DNA of 64,000 nucleotides from Clostridium cadaveris (GTDB lineage: Bacteria > Bacillota > Clostridia > Clostridiales > Clostridiaceae), in the NCBI RefSeq assembly GCF_020911725.1, contig NZ_CP076620.1:3461001-3525000 (forward strand). Direction: 5' to 3'. The notes beneath the pieces were generated by a model, which did no database searches, was not told the origin of the DNA, and saw only the letters and a list, made by a program, of their open reading frames with translations. This document shows positions 37,552 to 46,146 of the stretch, one piece after another (within the stretch, counting starts at the first letter, position 1; each line of letters opens with the position of its first letter). The translations under genes and the position numbers were made by a program.

Positions 37552-37704
37552 TTATCTTCTATTTTGTTCCTTCTTAGCTCTTCTACAAGCTGGACATCTT
37601 GTTGGCTCATTTTCAAATCCTTTTTCCTTGTAGAATTCTTGCTCTCCTACTGAAAATACGAATTCTGCTCCGCAATCTCTGCATGTTATTGTCTTATCTG
37701 TCAT
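37552..37704 (-). CDS. Small zinc-ribbon protein (zf-trcl type)
   Basis: A 50-residue protein starting MTDKTITCRDCGAEFVFSVG with a four-Cys zinc ribbon: CRDCG and CPAC, separated by the family's EQEFYKEKGF and a basic tail. It matches the probable zinc-ribbon family common in clostridia. Start at 37704 after AGGAGGAATATT, not the longer frame. Function unknown; probably nucleic-acid or protein binding. Confidence 0.8.
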   Translation of the reverse strand: MTDKTITCRDCGAEFVFSVGEQEFYKEKGFENEPTRCPACRRAKKEQNRR

Positions 37705-37947
37705 AAATATTCCTCCTAAAATTAAAGATTCTAAATTGATATAATAATCTCTAATTTTCAAGAAACTATTTACCTAAATGAAACTTTTTTTTGTTAGCAC
37801 TTCGCTACTTATTTAGTATATCACAGTATTTATCTAATTGCAATCTTTTTTTGATTGATTTTTATAAACAGTCAAAATTAATTTAATATTTAGCATACTT
37901 TACACCTTATCACATTTGTTATTGCATTTATTTTATTCATATTATCA

Positions 37948-38634
37948 TTACTCGACAGCAATATATACATCCATATAAGAAACTCCATCTTTATTGTATT
38001 CTTTTTCAAAGCATGATAAAACCTCTTTATTTTGTTTATGATTTAAACTATTTACTTCCATATATCGTATAAGTGTTTTGTATGCATTAGGAATTAACGT
38101 AAATGGCGCCTTAAACGGTTCCTTGATTGTAATAGCTACGTACTGATGATGTTCTTGTATGATTTCCTCTGGGCAATCATCTGAAAAATTCTCTGGTATT
38201 ATACATGCTGCTACATAGCCATGCATATGATATACATTTACCTGTTCTTGTGATACAAAAGGAAAATTCCAACCTATTATTTCGGGGTTCTCAATACCAT
38301 TTAAAATAGCCCAATCATACACATGTTTTTTTGCATCATCTTCTGGTTTACTACTAATTACTGTATATTTAACATATCTGAATAAAGGAACCTTTTCTAC
38401 ACGAATATTTGTATAAGCTTCATTATCTGAATTCATATTTCCTAATATTATTTCATCTAAAGAACAAGAAAAAAGTTTGCAAAGTTGAATAGCCTTTTCC
38501 ATTTCTGGAAAGGCAGAATTCATTTCCCATTTGGATACCGTTTGTCTGGATACATTCATTTTTTCAGCCAATTCTTCTTGTGTCATTCTTTCATGCATTT
38601 TTCTAAGAAACTGTAGATTTTGTCCAAATATCAT
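37948..38634 (-). CDS. XRE-family regulator with GyrI-like effector domain
   Basis: A 228-residue protein with an HTH_3 domain at residues 5-62 (TQEELAEKMNVSRQTVSKWE) and a C-terminal region (about 75-228) with the GyrI/effector-binding pattern (HMHGYVAACIIPENF, HHQYVAITIKEPF, YMDVYIAVE). This fusion is frequent in clostridia and probably senses a small molecule. ATG 38634 follows AATAGGGGGATAAC. The target is not evident; the locus around it contains gene fragments. Confidence 0.85.
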   Translation of the reverse strand: MIFGQNLQFLRKMHERMTQEELAEKMNVSRQTVSKWEMNSAFPEMEKAIQLCKLFSCSLDEIILGNMNSDNEAYTNIRVEKVPLFRYVKYTVISSKPEDDAKKHVYDWAILNGIENPEIIGWNFPFVSQEQVNVYHMHGYVAACIIPENFSDDCPEEIIQEHHQYVAITIKEPFKAPFTLIPNAYKTLIRYMEVNSLNHKQNKEVLSCFEKEYNKDGVSYMDVYIAVE

Positions 38635-38780
38635 TTTGTTATCCCCCTATTTAATTGATACTTAAATTGTAACTAATAAATAATGAGTAGTACACCAACT
38701 TACATTTTCTATTTTTTTAATATATGCAACTTAAGGTTGCATGCTGTAAATGCTACATAATATAAAGGATATTCTGTGAT

Positions 38781-38879
38781 ATGTATAATCGCCTTTTTTA
38801 TATTAACAATTCCGTAATGGATGGCTACGGAGGTTTTAAACGTTTTATCCTCCTTGGACTATTGGTAATTATTTCATAA
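38781..38879 (+). CDS. Possible small membrane protein
   Basis: A 32-codon frame with AAAGGA 11 nt upstream encodes MYNRLFYINN and ends GYGGFKRFILLGLLVIIS. The second half is a Gly-Tyr motif followed by a short hydrophobic helix, as in small YjcZ-type sporulation peptides. The next 100 bp encode LGGGIGYAG in another frame, possibly a decayed relative. Evidence is limited to length, pattern and a fair binding site. Confidence 0.35.
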   Translation: MYNRLFYINNSVMDGYGGFKRFILLGLLVIIS

Positions 38880-39015
38880 TAGTTAGGAGGTGGTATTGGA
38901 TATGCTGGAATTAACTATAAAAAGCTTTGTTGCTATTTATATTATTAGATTAGTTTTAAAACATAATCTTTTTATTTCTAAACTAATTATCAAGATTAAA
39001 TTTCTTGCATCTCAT

Positions 39016-39495
39016 TTATTTATGATACGGTTCTCCCTTAATTATCCTAAATCCTCTATATATCTGTTCTAGAAGCATAACTCTGAATAGTTGGTGTGGA
39101 AATGTCATTTTTGAGAAACATAATTTATAGTTTGCTCTATTTAAAACATCTTGTGAAAGTCCAAGGCTTCCTCCTATAATAAATACTAGATTTGAGTTAC
39201 CTTGTATGCCACAGTTATCTATGAAAGATGAAAATTCCTCTGAGGAAAGTGTCTTTCCTTTTAGATCCATAGCTATTACATAGGCATTATCTTTGATTTT
39301 TGATAGGATTTGGGCCCCTTCCTTTTCTTTAATTTGAAGTTCTTCCTTTTCTGAAGCATTATCTGGTGTTTTTTCATCTGCCACTTCTATAACTTCAAGT
39401 TTGCAGTATTTGCTTAATCTTTTTGAGTACTCATCTATAGCATCTCTTAAGAATTTTTCTTTTATTTTTCCTACTGTTATAAGGGTTATATTCAT
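39016..39495 (-). CDS. rlmH: 23S rRNA pseudouridine(1915) N3-methyltransferase
   Basis: A 159-residue SPOUT-fold enzyme that methylates pseudouridine 1915 in helix 69 of 23S rRNA in 70S ribosomes. It starts MNITLITVGKIKEKF; VIAMDLKGKTLSSEEF, FIIGGSLGLS and FPHQLFRVMLLEQIYR are the conserved regions, with the C-terminal GEPYHK. ATG 39495 follows AAGGAGAATG. The neighbouring yycJ and murA genes are its usual clostridial company. Confidence 0.96.
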   Translation of the reverse strand: MNITLITVGKIKEKFLRDAIDEYSKRLSKYCKLEVIEVADEKTPDNASEKEELQIKEKEGAQILSKIKDNAYVIAMDLKGKTLSSEEFSSFIDNCGIQGNSNLVFIIGGSLGLSQDVLNRANYKLCFSKMTFPHQLFRVMLLEQIYRGFRIIKGEPYHK

Positions 39496-39521
39496 TCTTC
39501 ATTCTCCTTGATGATTTTTAT

Positions 39522-39555
39522 ATAAAACTAAAGGTCTTACTTTTCAGTAAGACCT
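39522..39555 (-). terminator. Intrinsic terminator after the small SEC-C gene
   Basis: The perfect 10-bp stem AGGTCTTACT with AGTAAGACCT and loop of 4, followed on minus by TTTAGTTTT. It lies 11 nt after the stop at 39567. Confidence 0.75.
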
Positions 39556-39566
39556 ATCATATCATA

Positions 39567-40070
39567 TTAAGCGTTTTTGCCACAGCACTTTTTGTACTTT
39601 TTGCCGCTGCCGCAAGGACATGGGTCATTTCTTCCAACTTTGTTTTCGTTAACTATAGTCTTAGAAGATCTCCATGATTTCTGAATTTCTTTTCTTTTCT
39701 CGTCTGAGAATATTCCATCCCATTGTGGAAGTTCATATAAGTAATCAGCTTTTGCGTCTAACATATTGAAATATAGCTTTTCTAAATCTATATTTAGTTC
39801 TAAAGTTGTATCTGCTTCAACTTCTTCTAAATCTAAAGGAGTAACTAAGCTATCATTGATTCCATCAACAAATCCCATAACAAACTCATTAGTAGCTCCG
39901 AATTCTTTTGCTAAATCAGCTATAGTTGTTTTTACAACTTCTCCATGATTAGCTAAAATTTTTGTATATATTCTTTCTTCTATATTGCTATACTCATTCC
40001 AAAAAGCTTGTTCTCCCTTTGTTTTAACATAGTCAACAACCATGTCGGTCCATTGTGCATACAAACTCAT
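39567..40070 (-). CDS. Small SEC-C motif protein
   Basis: A 167-residue protein ending [19 protein letters not shown]. The N-terminal 140 residues are acidic and helical (DFVKTKGEQ-like start, [18 protein letters not shown]) and resemble a family of clostridial SEC-C proteins of unknown role. The start at 40070 is preferred to an ATG three codons upstream because GGGAG then has normal spacing. The C-terminal tail is nearly identical to that of the protein at 19032-20219. Confidence 0.8.
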   Translation of the reverse strand: MSLYAQWTDMVVDYVKTKGEQAFWNEYSNIEERIYTKILANHGEVVKTTIADLAKEFGATNEFVMGFVDGINDSLVTPLDLEEVEADTTLELNIDLEKLYFNMLDAKADYLYELPQWDGIFSDEKRKEIQKSWRSSKTIVNENKVGRNDPCPCGSGKKYKKCCGKNA

Positions 40071-40184
40071 CTTATTCATTCTCCCTTTTTATTAAATTAT
40101 TGTATATTTATTATTCTTATATTATAAATAAATATGGAATAATTTCAATACATTAGTATCTCATTTTTTTATCTATTGATTATT

Positions 40185-40754
40185 TTATTTTGAATCTATT
40201 ATTTTTAATATATCATCTTTTCCTATAGGCTCCATAGTATTATAGTTCCCACCTATAGTTTCGATGTCTTTATTCTCAATCAAAAATTTAACTTTATTAA
40301 CTTTAGGAAGCTGGCATAAAGTATTTACTATACCCTTAATACATGCCTCCTCTTTAGTAACACTCATTTTTATAATCGCCTGACTATTTAAATTTACTAC
40401 AGCAATATCATCCTTTATTGAAAAACTTAAAAGTCTTGTATCTTTAGGCAGAATAGGTTTAAGCTTGCTATTTAGAGATGGACCTGCAATCAATGAGTTT
40501 ACAAGAGTTTCTCCTACAACTTCTTCCTTATCCATAACAAGTTCTTCCATACCTATTTTTGCCTTGGATTCATCTGTAGAGTCATCAAAATAAAGTTCTA
40601 AGTCTAATAGATTATTTTCTTCATTCAAAAGTTTCATATTTTTTATTTTGTCTTTGTTGTTTATGCTGACTTTATCAGCTTTATTACATCCCATTAAAGT
40701 TAAGGAAATTATAGTCATGGTTAAAAATAAGGTTTTTTTTAAAATATTTTTCAT
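40185..40754 (-). CDS. GerMN-domain lipoprotein
   Basis: A 189-residue protein with a lipoprotein signal (lipobox LMGC, Cys23) and one GerMN domain (about 80-180, LVNSLIAGP, LPKDTRLLSFSIKDD, ACIKGIVNTLCQLPKVNKV). GerM proteins function in sporulation and germination as membrane-anchored ring or scaffold components in B. subtilis. This single-domain form is common in clostridia. ATG 40754 follows AAAAGGAGACAGG. It lies 43 nt downstream of yycJ on the same strand. Confidence 0.85.
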   Translation of the reverse strand: MKNILKKTLFLTMTIISLTLMGCNKADKVSINNKDKIKNMKLLNEENNLLDLELYFDDSTDESKAKIGMEELVMDKEEVVGETLVNSLIAGPSLNSKLKPILPKDTRLLSFSIKDDIAVVNLNSQAIIKMSVTKEEACIKGIVNTLCQLPKVNKVKFLIENKDIETIGGNYNTMEPIGKDDILKIIDSK

Positions 40755-40797
40755 ACCTGTCTCCTTTTCTCATATGCCTATAAATATCTATATTAAA

Positions 40798-41583
40798 CTA
40801 AAACTCTATGTAACTGCTAGGTTCCTTTCTATCCGCTAGGGTTATTGTCACATCGTGATTTAATTTAACGCCATTTTCTTTAAGTACTGATGTGACTGTT
40901 TCATATGCTAAATCCGGATAGTTATTAGTTTTACTTAAATGCCCAAGTATAATATTCTTATGGTTTCCATTTAATAAATTCATTATAGCATTTCCACAAG
41001 CTTCGTTAGACAGGTGTCCTACGTTACTCAATATTCTTCTCTTTAAATTATAAGGATATGGTCCAAATTTCAGCATTTCTACATCGTGATTGCTTTCCAG
41101 AAGTATAACATTAGAATCCTTTATATTCCTCTCAACTTCTTCAGTAAAACATCCAAGATCCGTAGCTATGCTTATCCTTTTATTCCCACAGATAGCTGTA
41201 TAACCAATTGGATTCGCAGCATCGTGTGGTATTGAAAAATTTATCATGTCTATGTCTTTTATGAGGACATGATTTTCTTTTAAAACCTTTATATTGTATT
41301 CTTTAACCTTACCTAATGATTTTTCCATGGCACACCAAGTTTCTTCATTAGCATATATTGGTATATCATGCTTTCTAGAAATTATTCCTGCACCCTTAAC
41401 ATGATCTATGTGTTCATGAGTTATAAAAATTCCATCTATATCTTTTGGGTTTATATCTATACTATCTAAAGCGCTGTCTATGGCCTTTCCCGGCATGCCT
41501 GCATCTACTAAAATATTTGTATTTCCCGAAGATATAAAGATGCTATTCCCACTACTACCGCTATATAAAGAATAAAATCTCAT
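40798..41583 (-). CDS. yycJ: MBL-fold metallohydrolase YycJ/WalJ
   Basis: A 261-residue metallo-beta-lactamase fold protein: SSGNSIFIS near the start, the metal motif FITHEHIDHVKGAG (HxHxDH), SIPHDAANPIGY, a DLG and NHD region and LGHLSKTNN. WalJ proteins are 5'-3' exonuclease-like enzymes linked to the WalKR system and DNA replication/cell-wall coordination. No walRK genes are in this window. It is separated from murA by 1 nt, so the two are co-transcribed. ATG 41583 follows GGAGGAGTAAT. Confidence 0.9.
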   Translation of the reverse strand: MRFYSLYSGSSGNSIFISSGNTNILVDAGMPGKAIDSALDSIDINPKDIDGIFITHEHIDHVKGAGIISRKHDIPIYANEETWCAMEKSLGKVKEYNIKVLKENHVLIKDIDMINFSIPHDAANPIGYTAICGNKRISIATDLGCFTEEVERNIKDSNVILLESNHDVEMLKFGPYPYNLKRRILSNVGHLSNEACGNAIMNLLNGNHKNIILGHLSKTNNYPDLAYETVTSVLKENGVKLNHDVTITLADRKEPSSYIEF

Positions 41584-41584
41584 A

Positions 41585-42850
41585 TTACTCCTCCGTAACG
41601 GTTTCCCTTCTTATATCTGCTCCTAAAGCTTTAAATTTATTTTCAATATGAGGGTAACCTCTATCTATATGATCAATATTAAATATTTCTGTCGTTCCCT
41701 CTGCTACAAGTCCTGCTATAACCATAGCTGCACCTGCTCTAAGGTCTGTAGCTTTAGTTACTGCTCCTGTAAGCTTATCAACTCCATCTATTATAGCAGT
41801 TCTTCCTTCAACTTTGATATTTGCACCCATTTTCTTAAGCTCATCAACATGCTTTAATCTGCACTCATAAATACTTTCATTTACCATACTTCTTCCCTTA
41901 GATATGGATAATAATGTGCTCATTGGCTGCTGGATATCTGTAGGGAATCCTGGATATGGGGCTGTCTTTAGGTTTACTCCCTTTAATTCTCTACTGCTGT
42001 CTACAACAACATAATCGTCACCATATTCTAAATCAACACCCATCTCTATAAGCTTAGCCCCCATAGATTCTAAGTGTTTTGGAATTATATTATTTATCTT
42101 AACATGCCCACCACAAGCAGCGGATGCTATCATAAATGTACCAGCTTCTATCTGGTCAGGAATTACACTGTAATCACAGCCTTTAAGTTCTTTAACTCCT
42201 GTTATTCTTATAACATCAGTTCCTGCACCTTTTATATTTGCTCCCATAGAGTTTAAAAAGTTTGCAACGTCTACTACATGAGGTTCTCTAGCTGCATTTT
42301 CAAGCACCGTAGTTCCCTCTGCAAGAGCTGCTGCAAGCATAACATTTATAGTTCCACCTACAGTTACAACGTCGAAAAATATATTTGTTCCGATAAGTTT
42401 TTCTGCCTTTACTATAACTGCACCATGCTCTATCTTAACCTCTGCTCCTAATGCTTCAAAACCTTTTATATGCTGGTCTATAGGTCTAACCCCTATTGGG
42501 CATCCCCCTGGAAGTTCAACTCTAGCTTCTTTAAATCTTCCTAACAAAGCACCGATTAAATAGTAAGAAGCTCTCATACGTCTTACATCCTCTGTACATG
42601 CTTCTAAAACATTTAAAGATGTACTGTCTATAGTTAGAGAATTTCCTGTTCTCCTAACTGTGCATCCTAAGGATTCTATTATTCTCTCTAAACAATTGAT
42701 ATCTTCAATATCTGGTATATTATCTATAACACATGCTTTGCTGCTAGCCATTATAGCCGTTGGCAATATAGCTACTGCTGCATTCTTTGATCCACTAATA
42801 CTTACCTCTCCATTAAGAGGCCTTCCTCCATTTATAACAAGCTTTTCCAT
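41585..42850 (-). CDS. murA: UDP-N-acetylglucosamine 1-carboxyvinyltransferase
   Basis: A 421-residue enzyme for the first committed step of peptidoglycan synthesis, transferring enolpyruvate from PEP to UDP-GlcNAc. Lys22-Asn23 ([12 protein letters not shown]) and the catalytic Cys117 in [14 protein letters not shown] are present, so it should be fosfomycin-sensitive. Full length, cytoplasmic. ATG 42850 follows AAGGGTGG. It heads the murA-yycJ-GerMN cluster. Clostridia often have a second murA elsewhere. Confidence 0.97.
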   Translation of the reverse strand: MEKLVINGGRPLNGEVSISGSKNAAVAILPTAIMASSKACVIDNIPDIEDINCLERIIESLGCTVRRTGNSLTIDSTSLNVLEACTEDVRRMRASYYLIGALLGRFKEARVELPGGCPIGVRPIDQHIKGFEALGAEVKIEHGAVIVKAEKLIGTNIFFDVVTVGGTINVMLAAALAEGTTVLENAAREPHVVDVANFLNSMGANIKGAGTDVIRITGVKELKGCDYSVIPDQIEAGTFMIASAACGGHVKINNIIPKHLESMGAKLIEMGVDLEYGDDYVVVDSSRELKGVNLKTAPYPGFPTDIQQPMSTLLSISKGRSMVNESIYECRLKHVDELKKMGANIKVEGRTAIIDGVDKLTGAVTKATDLRAGAAMVIAGLVAEGTTEIFNIDHIDRGYPHIENKFKALGADIRRETVTEE

Positions 42851-43368
42851 CTATTCCACCCTTATCTCATTATTTCATAATCCACAAAATCTTTTTCACC
42901 AAAACCATATAATCAAAAAATCTAATATCAAAACTCTGTCTGATACTTAATTAATAGTATTCCCACTTCTTGATATACTAATAAAATTTTCAATTCATTT
43001 TTTGTATCATTTGTACTCTTATAAGTATAATTTTATCCATGCATACAAATTTCTAAGCTATATAATAGCATAATATTTTTATAATAATGCATGACAATTT
43101 ATATGATATTTCATTTCTTCAATAAATAAAAATCATATTCTTTTATTTAACCATACTTTCATAAATCTCATTATATCATAATATACATGGTTTTTAACAA
43201 TGTTTTTTTGTGTTATTTATTAATAATTCTTGACAATTTTCTATTTACATCTACTTAATTAATGTGTAATATAATCTGATAATTAAAATTTGTGTATATT
43301 TGCTTAAATAATATATGTTATAATTGATATGGTAAAATATATAAATATAAGTCATTAAGACTATTGAA
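42851..43368. other. AT-rich divergent control region
   Basis: About 520 bp without a supportable gene between murA and the 2H-like gene. A possible rightward promoter TTTACA-N17-TAATAT lies around 43245-43275, and TTATAAT at about 43318. No riboswitch-like or repeat structure was recognised. Confidence 0.5.
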
Positions 43369-43431
43369 GGGAGGTTATTGCATTACAGCATTGTGCTTTA
43401 AGCTTATGCATTATGTAATGACAATATAAAT
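43369..43431 (+). promoter_or_regulatory. Ribosome binding site separated from ATG by a hairpin
   Basis: GGGAGG (43369-43374) is 57 nt from the ATG at 43432. In between, TATTGCATTACA (43376-43387) pairs with TGTAATG-a-CAATA (43414-43426), with inner GCAT/ATGC. Folding leaves 1 nt before and 5 nt after the stem, giving an effective spacing of about 6 nt. No other Shine-Dalgarno sequence is near the ATG and no other start codon is in frame. Confidence 0.6.
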
Positions 43432-43959
43432 ATGAAGTACTATATAGTAGCATTGCTAGATGATGAATCTTACAAATCAATAGAACCTCTTCAAAGGAAT
43501 ATAGCAAGGAAGTACAGGCTTTCTCGCAGTAACTCAACTTTTCACATTCCTTTAAGTGTCATTGATAATCCAAACATGGATAAGTTTGATGAAATAATTT
43601 CAAATATACTAAAACCTTATAAAACATTTAAAGTAGAATTAGGTTCTACCTTATTTTCTGATGAAAATGCTAAAACTTTTAGTCTTGAAATAGAAAATAA
43701 AGGATATATAAGAAGACTATCCAGAATTATGAATGATACATTGAAGCTTCATGGATTTTCAGTTAGAGATATAGAAACCGAAAACAGCATGTATGTGGCT
43801 TTAAATAACATAAATAGCGTTTCCAAGGATTTAAACAAAGCTTATAACAATTTATCTCCCAATGTAAAGATGATAAAAATCAATAGAATAGAGCTTTGGA
43901 AGTCTACAGGTGGTAAAAAAGAGTTTATAATAAAATCTTATCCTCTTAAAAATTTTTAA
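43432..43959 (+). CDS. 2H phosphoesterase-like (LigT fold) protein, degenerate
   Basis: A 175-residue cytoplasmic protein. KYYIVALLDDESYKSI, then FHIPLSV (His38), a central FKVELGSTLFSD and a late RIELWKST follow the layout of LigT/2'-5' RNA ligase-like 2H phosphoesterases. The first HxT/S motif reads HIPL and the second site reads NSMYVALNN without a His, so catalysis is doubtful. The family call is by pattern only. Translation apparently depends on the hairpin-bridged binding site upstream. Confidence 0.5.
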   Translation: MKYYIVALLDDESYKSIEPLQRNIARKYRLSRSNSTFHIPLSVIDNPNMDKFDEIISNILKPYKTFKVELGSTLFSDENAKTFSLEIENKGYIRRLSRIMNDTLKLHGFSVRDIETENSMYVALNNINSVSKDLNKAYNNLSPNVKMIKINRIELWKSTGGKKEFIIKSYPLKNF

Positions 43960-44084
43960 ATTTTTTTGAAAAATATTTTAATTAGGAAACGATTACTTAT
44001 CTTTTCAAAAATTCTTTTATGGTCTACAATATTAATATTGCTTAGAATATTTGAGTTTATAGAAAAGAAAGGCGGCCTTGTTGT

Positions 44085-44558
44085 ATGAACTTAAACAAAC
44101 TATTTGACCTTCAACGAGTTCTTAATGATAAATTAGTAGAAGGGCATGAATTAGATGAATATGTTTTATCACAAAGGAAAGCATTAGGACTTCACGTTCA
44201 AATTGGTAAATTAGCTAATTCAACTAATTGTTTTAGATTTTGGGGTAAAAAAGACTCAATAGATAGAAAAGTTGTTTTAGAAGATTATCTTTACTCATTA
44301 TTTTTTATATTAAGTATAGGTATTGATAAATGCTATACAGATATAACATTAAATCCTAGACACAGTGAATACTGTTTAACTGATCAATTTTTAACACTAT
44401 ACATAGACATAAACGATCTTGTTATAACTTCATCAAAAGATCATTATAAAACTATCTTTGATGACTTCTTGGCATTAGGTTTATCTTTAGGATTTACTGA
44501 AGAAGAAATAGAAAATGCCTATATAGAAACAATGACAAATTTAAAAAAAATTAAATAG
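44085..44558 (+). CDS. Dimeric dUTPase-like protein lacking metal ligands
   Basis: A 157-residue all-alpha protein that aligns by eye with dUTPase_2: MNLNKLFDLQRVLND, CFRFWGKK, FILSIGID and the C-terminal helix SLGFTEEEIENAY. The family needs ExxE and ExxD to hold Mg2+. Here the first motif (VELGE in active members) is VQIGK (Gln39, Lys42), and the second (EEFVD) is EDYLY (Asp67, Tyr70), so three of four ligands are lost. It is probably a non-catalytic, perhaps regulatory, relative. ATG 44085 follows AAAGGCGGCC, in which AAGG can pair with CCTT. Confidence 0.7.
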   Translation: MNLNKLFDLQRVLNDKLVEGHELDEYVLSQRKALGLHVQIGKLANSTNCFRFWGKKDSIDRKVVLEDYLYSLFFILSIGIDKCYTDITLNPRHSEYCLTDQFLTLYIDINDLVITSSKDHYKTIFDDFLALGLSLGFTEEEIENAYIETMTNLKKIK

Positions 44559-44582
44559 AAGCAATTATAATTATTTATTCTA

Positions 44583-44615
44583 AACCCTAGTAAAATTTGC
44601 TAGGGTTGTTTTTAT
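44583..44615 (+). terminator. Intrinsic terminator after the dUTPase-like gene
   Basis: AACCCTAG pairs with CTAGGGTT, followed by GTTTTTATTTTTT, 25 nt beyond the stop. Confidence 0.85.
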
Positions 44616-44674
44616 TTTTTTGGAAAAACTATCTTTAACTGATTAAAAAATAGGTAAAAGGAGATGAGTTTTTC

Positions 44675-45106
44675 GTGATAGGAATAATTTTTTCTATAAT
44701 AGCTGGTGCTGCTATGAGCTTTCAAGGAGTTTTCAATACAAGACTTGAAGAAAAGATAGGTACTTGGGAAACTAATGTACTTGTTCAAGGTATAGCTTTT
44801 CTATTAACCCTTATAATAGTTTTATTCTTTGGTAAAGGTGACTTTAAAGAACTTGCCTCTGCAAATAAACTCTATCTTCTAGGTGGAGTTTTAGGTGCCG
44901 TTATAACTTTCACAGTAATGAAAGGCATAGGTGATTTAGGTCCTACTTATGCTATATCCACAATATTAGTCTCTCAACTTTTAACAGCTGGAATCATTGA
45001 TGCTTTTGGTCTTTTTGATTCACAAAAGCTTTCTTTTGGCTTTTCTAAAGTTATTGGAATTGCTATAATGATTGTAGGAATTATAATATTCAAGTGGAAA
45101 AGCTGA
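44675..45106 (+). CDS. DMT-superfamily transporter, YdcZ (DUF606) type
   Basis: A 143-residue membrane protein with five hydrophobic segments, half the size of EamA transporters. GAAMSFQGVFNTRLEEKIG at residues 11-29 is the DUF606 signature and VSQLLTAGIIDAFGLF the C-terminal one. Such half-size members work as dimers. It uses a GTG start at 44675 after AAAAGGAGATGAG. The next gene, 31 bp downstream, is a LysR regulator that may be co-transcribed. Substrate unknown. Confidence 0.85.
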   Translation: MIGIIFSIIAGAAMSFQGVFNTRLEEKIGTWETNVLVQGIAFLLTLIIVLFFGKGDFKELASANKLYLLGGVLGAVITFTVMKGIGDLGPTYAISTILVSQLLTAGIIDAFGLFDSQKLSFGFSKVIGIAIMIVGIIIFKWKS

Positions 45107-45137
45107 TTTATTATAGTGTGATTTAAGGGGGATACAA

Positions 45138-46031
45138 ATGGATTTTAAACAAATTGAAGCTTTTATTAGTGTAGCCAAATTAAAGAGTTTCTCAAAGGCT
45201 GCAAATACAATATACTTATCACAACCAACTATAAGTTCTCATATTGCTAGCTTAGAAAAAGATTTAAATATTCAGCTTTTTGACAGGACTTCTAAGGAAG
45301 TAAATTTAACTCCAGCAGGGCGTTGTTTTTTAGAGTATGCTTTAGATATCATAAACACTAGAAATAACGCTATAAATTGTATATGCGATTTTAACAACAA
45401 TGTTTCTGGTTCATTAAATTTAAGTGCCAGTACTACACCATGTAATACCATAGTTCCTCATTTAATTGATAAATTCGGTACTCAGTATCCGCATATAAAA
45501 TTTAACATTAAAGAGGAAGGCTCTGGGGAAATAGTTCAGGCTATTGAAGATTTAAGTTGTGAAATGGGTATAGTCGGAAATCATGTTCAGGGTGACAAAA
45601 TTAATTCTTTTAAACTTATGGATGACGAACTTGTTATAATATCAAGTCCTGAACTTAAGCTTCCTTCCGAGATACCAGTAGAAGATCTGTTAAAATATAA
45701 ATTTATAATGAGAGAACGTGACTCTGCTACAAGAAAAACTTTTGAGGACAAGCTTCTCGATTGTGATATCAATCTAGATAAATTAAATATATTATGTGAA
45801 GTAAATAGTTTAGACACCATAGTTCAGTTTGTAAAGACTAGTATTGGAATTTCTATATTATCAAAAAATGTATGCAAAGACTATGTAGAAAGTGGCAAGA
45901 TAAATGCTTCTACTATTAAGGGAGTTTCGATGGTTAGGGGAATTTATCTAGTGTATAATTCTAAGCGTACACTGTCACCTACAGCTAAAGCTTTCCTTGC
46001 TCTTTGCAAAGAAGAGTTTAACATAGAATAG
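45138..46031 (+). CDS. LysR-family regulator (selenium-metabolism/CysL-like group)
   Basis: A 297-residue LysR protein: HTH SFSKAANTIYLSQPTISSHI at about residues 18-37, then FDRTSKEVNLTPAGRCFLEY and a substrate-binding domain with SASTTPCNTIVPHLI. It resembles the subgroup annotated as selenium-metabolism-associated or CysL-like in clostridia, but no selenium genes are nearby. ATG 45138 follows AAGGGGGATAC. It lies directly behind the YdcZ transporter gene. Confidence 0.88.
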   Translation: MDFKQIEAFISVAKLKSFSKAANTIYLSQPTISSHIASLEKDLNIQLFDRTSKEVNLTPAGRCFLEYALDIINTRNNAINCICDFNNNVSGSLNLSASTTPCNTIVPHLIDKFGTQYPHIKFNIKEEGSGEIVQAIEDLSCEMGIVGNHVQGDKINSFKLMDDELVIISSPELKLPSEIPVEDLLKYKFIMRERDSATRKTFEDKLLDCDINLDKLNILCEVNSLDTIVQFVKTSIGISILSKNVCKDYVESGKINASTIKGVSMVRGIYLVYNSKRTLSPTAKAFLALCKEEFNIE

Positions 46032-46146
46032 TATTTTTTCTAAACATATTTCTTCAAAATAAACCTCTTAACAGTGATGATTTTTATCAACAAATTAATC
46101 AGTATAACATATAATATATACTGAAATCATTGTTAAGGGGTTATTT

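Noticed and set aside
38890-39072. 60-residue plus-strand frame preceded by GGAGGTGG
   Set aside because: It overlaps the end of rlmH on the other strand and has no protein-like conservation that I can see; a good binding-site-like sequence alone is not enough.
42851-43368. Possible origin or DnaA-box region near murA
   Set aside because: No cluster of DnaA boxes and no dnaA, rpmH or gyr genes; the region is simply AT-rich.
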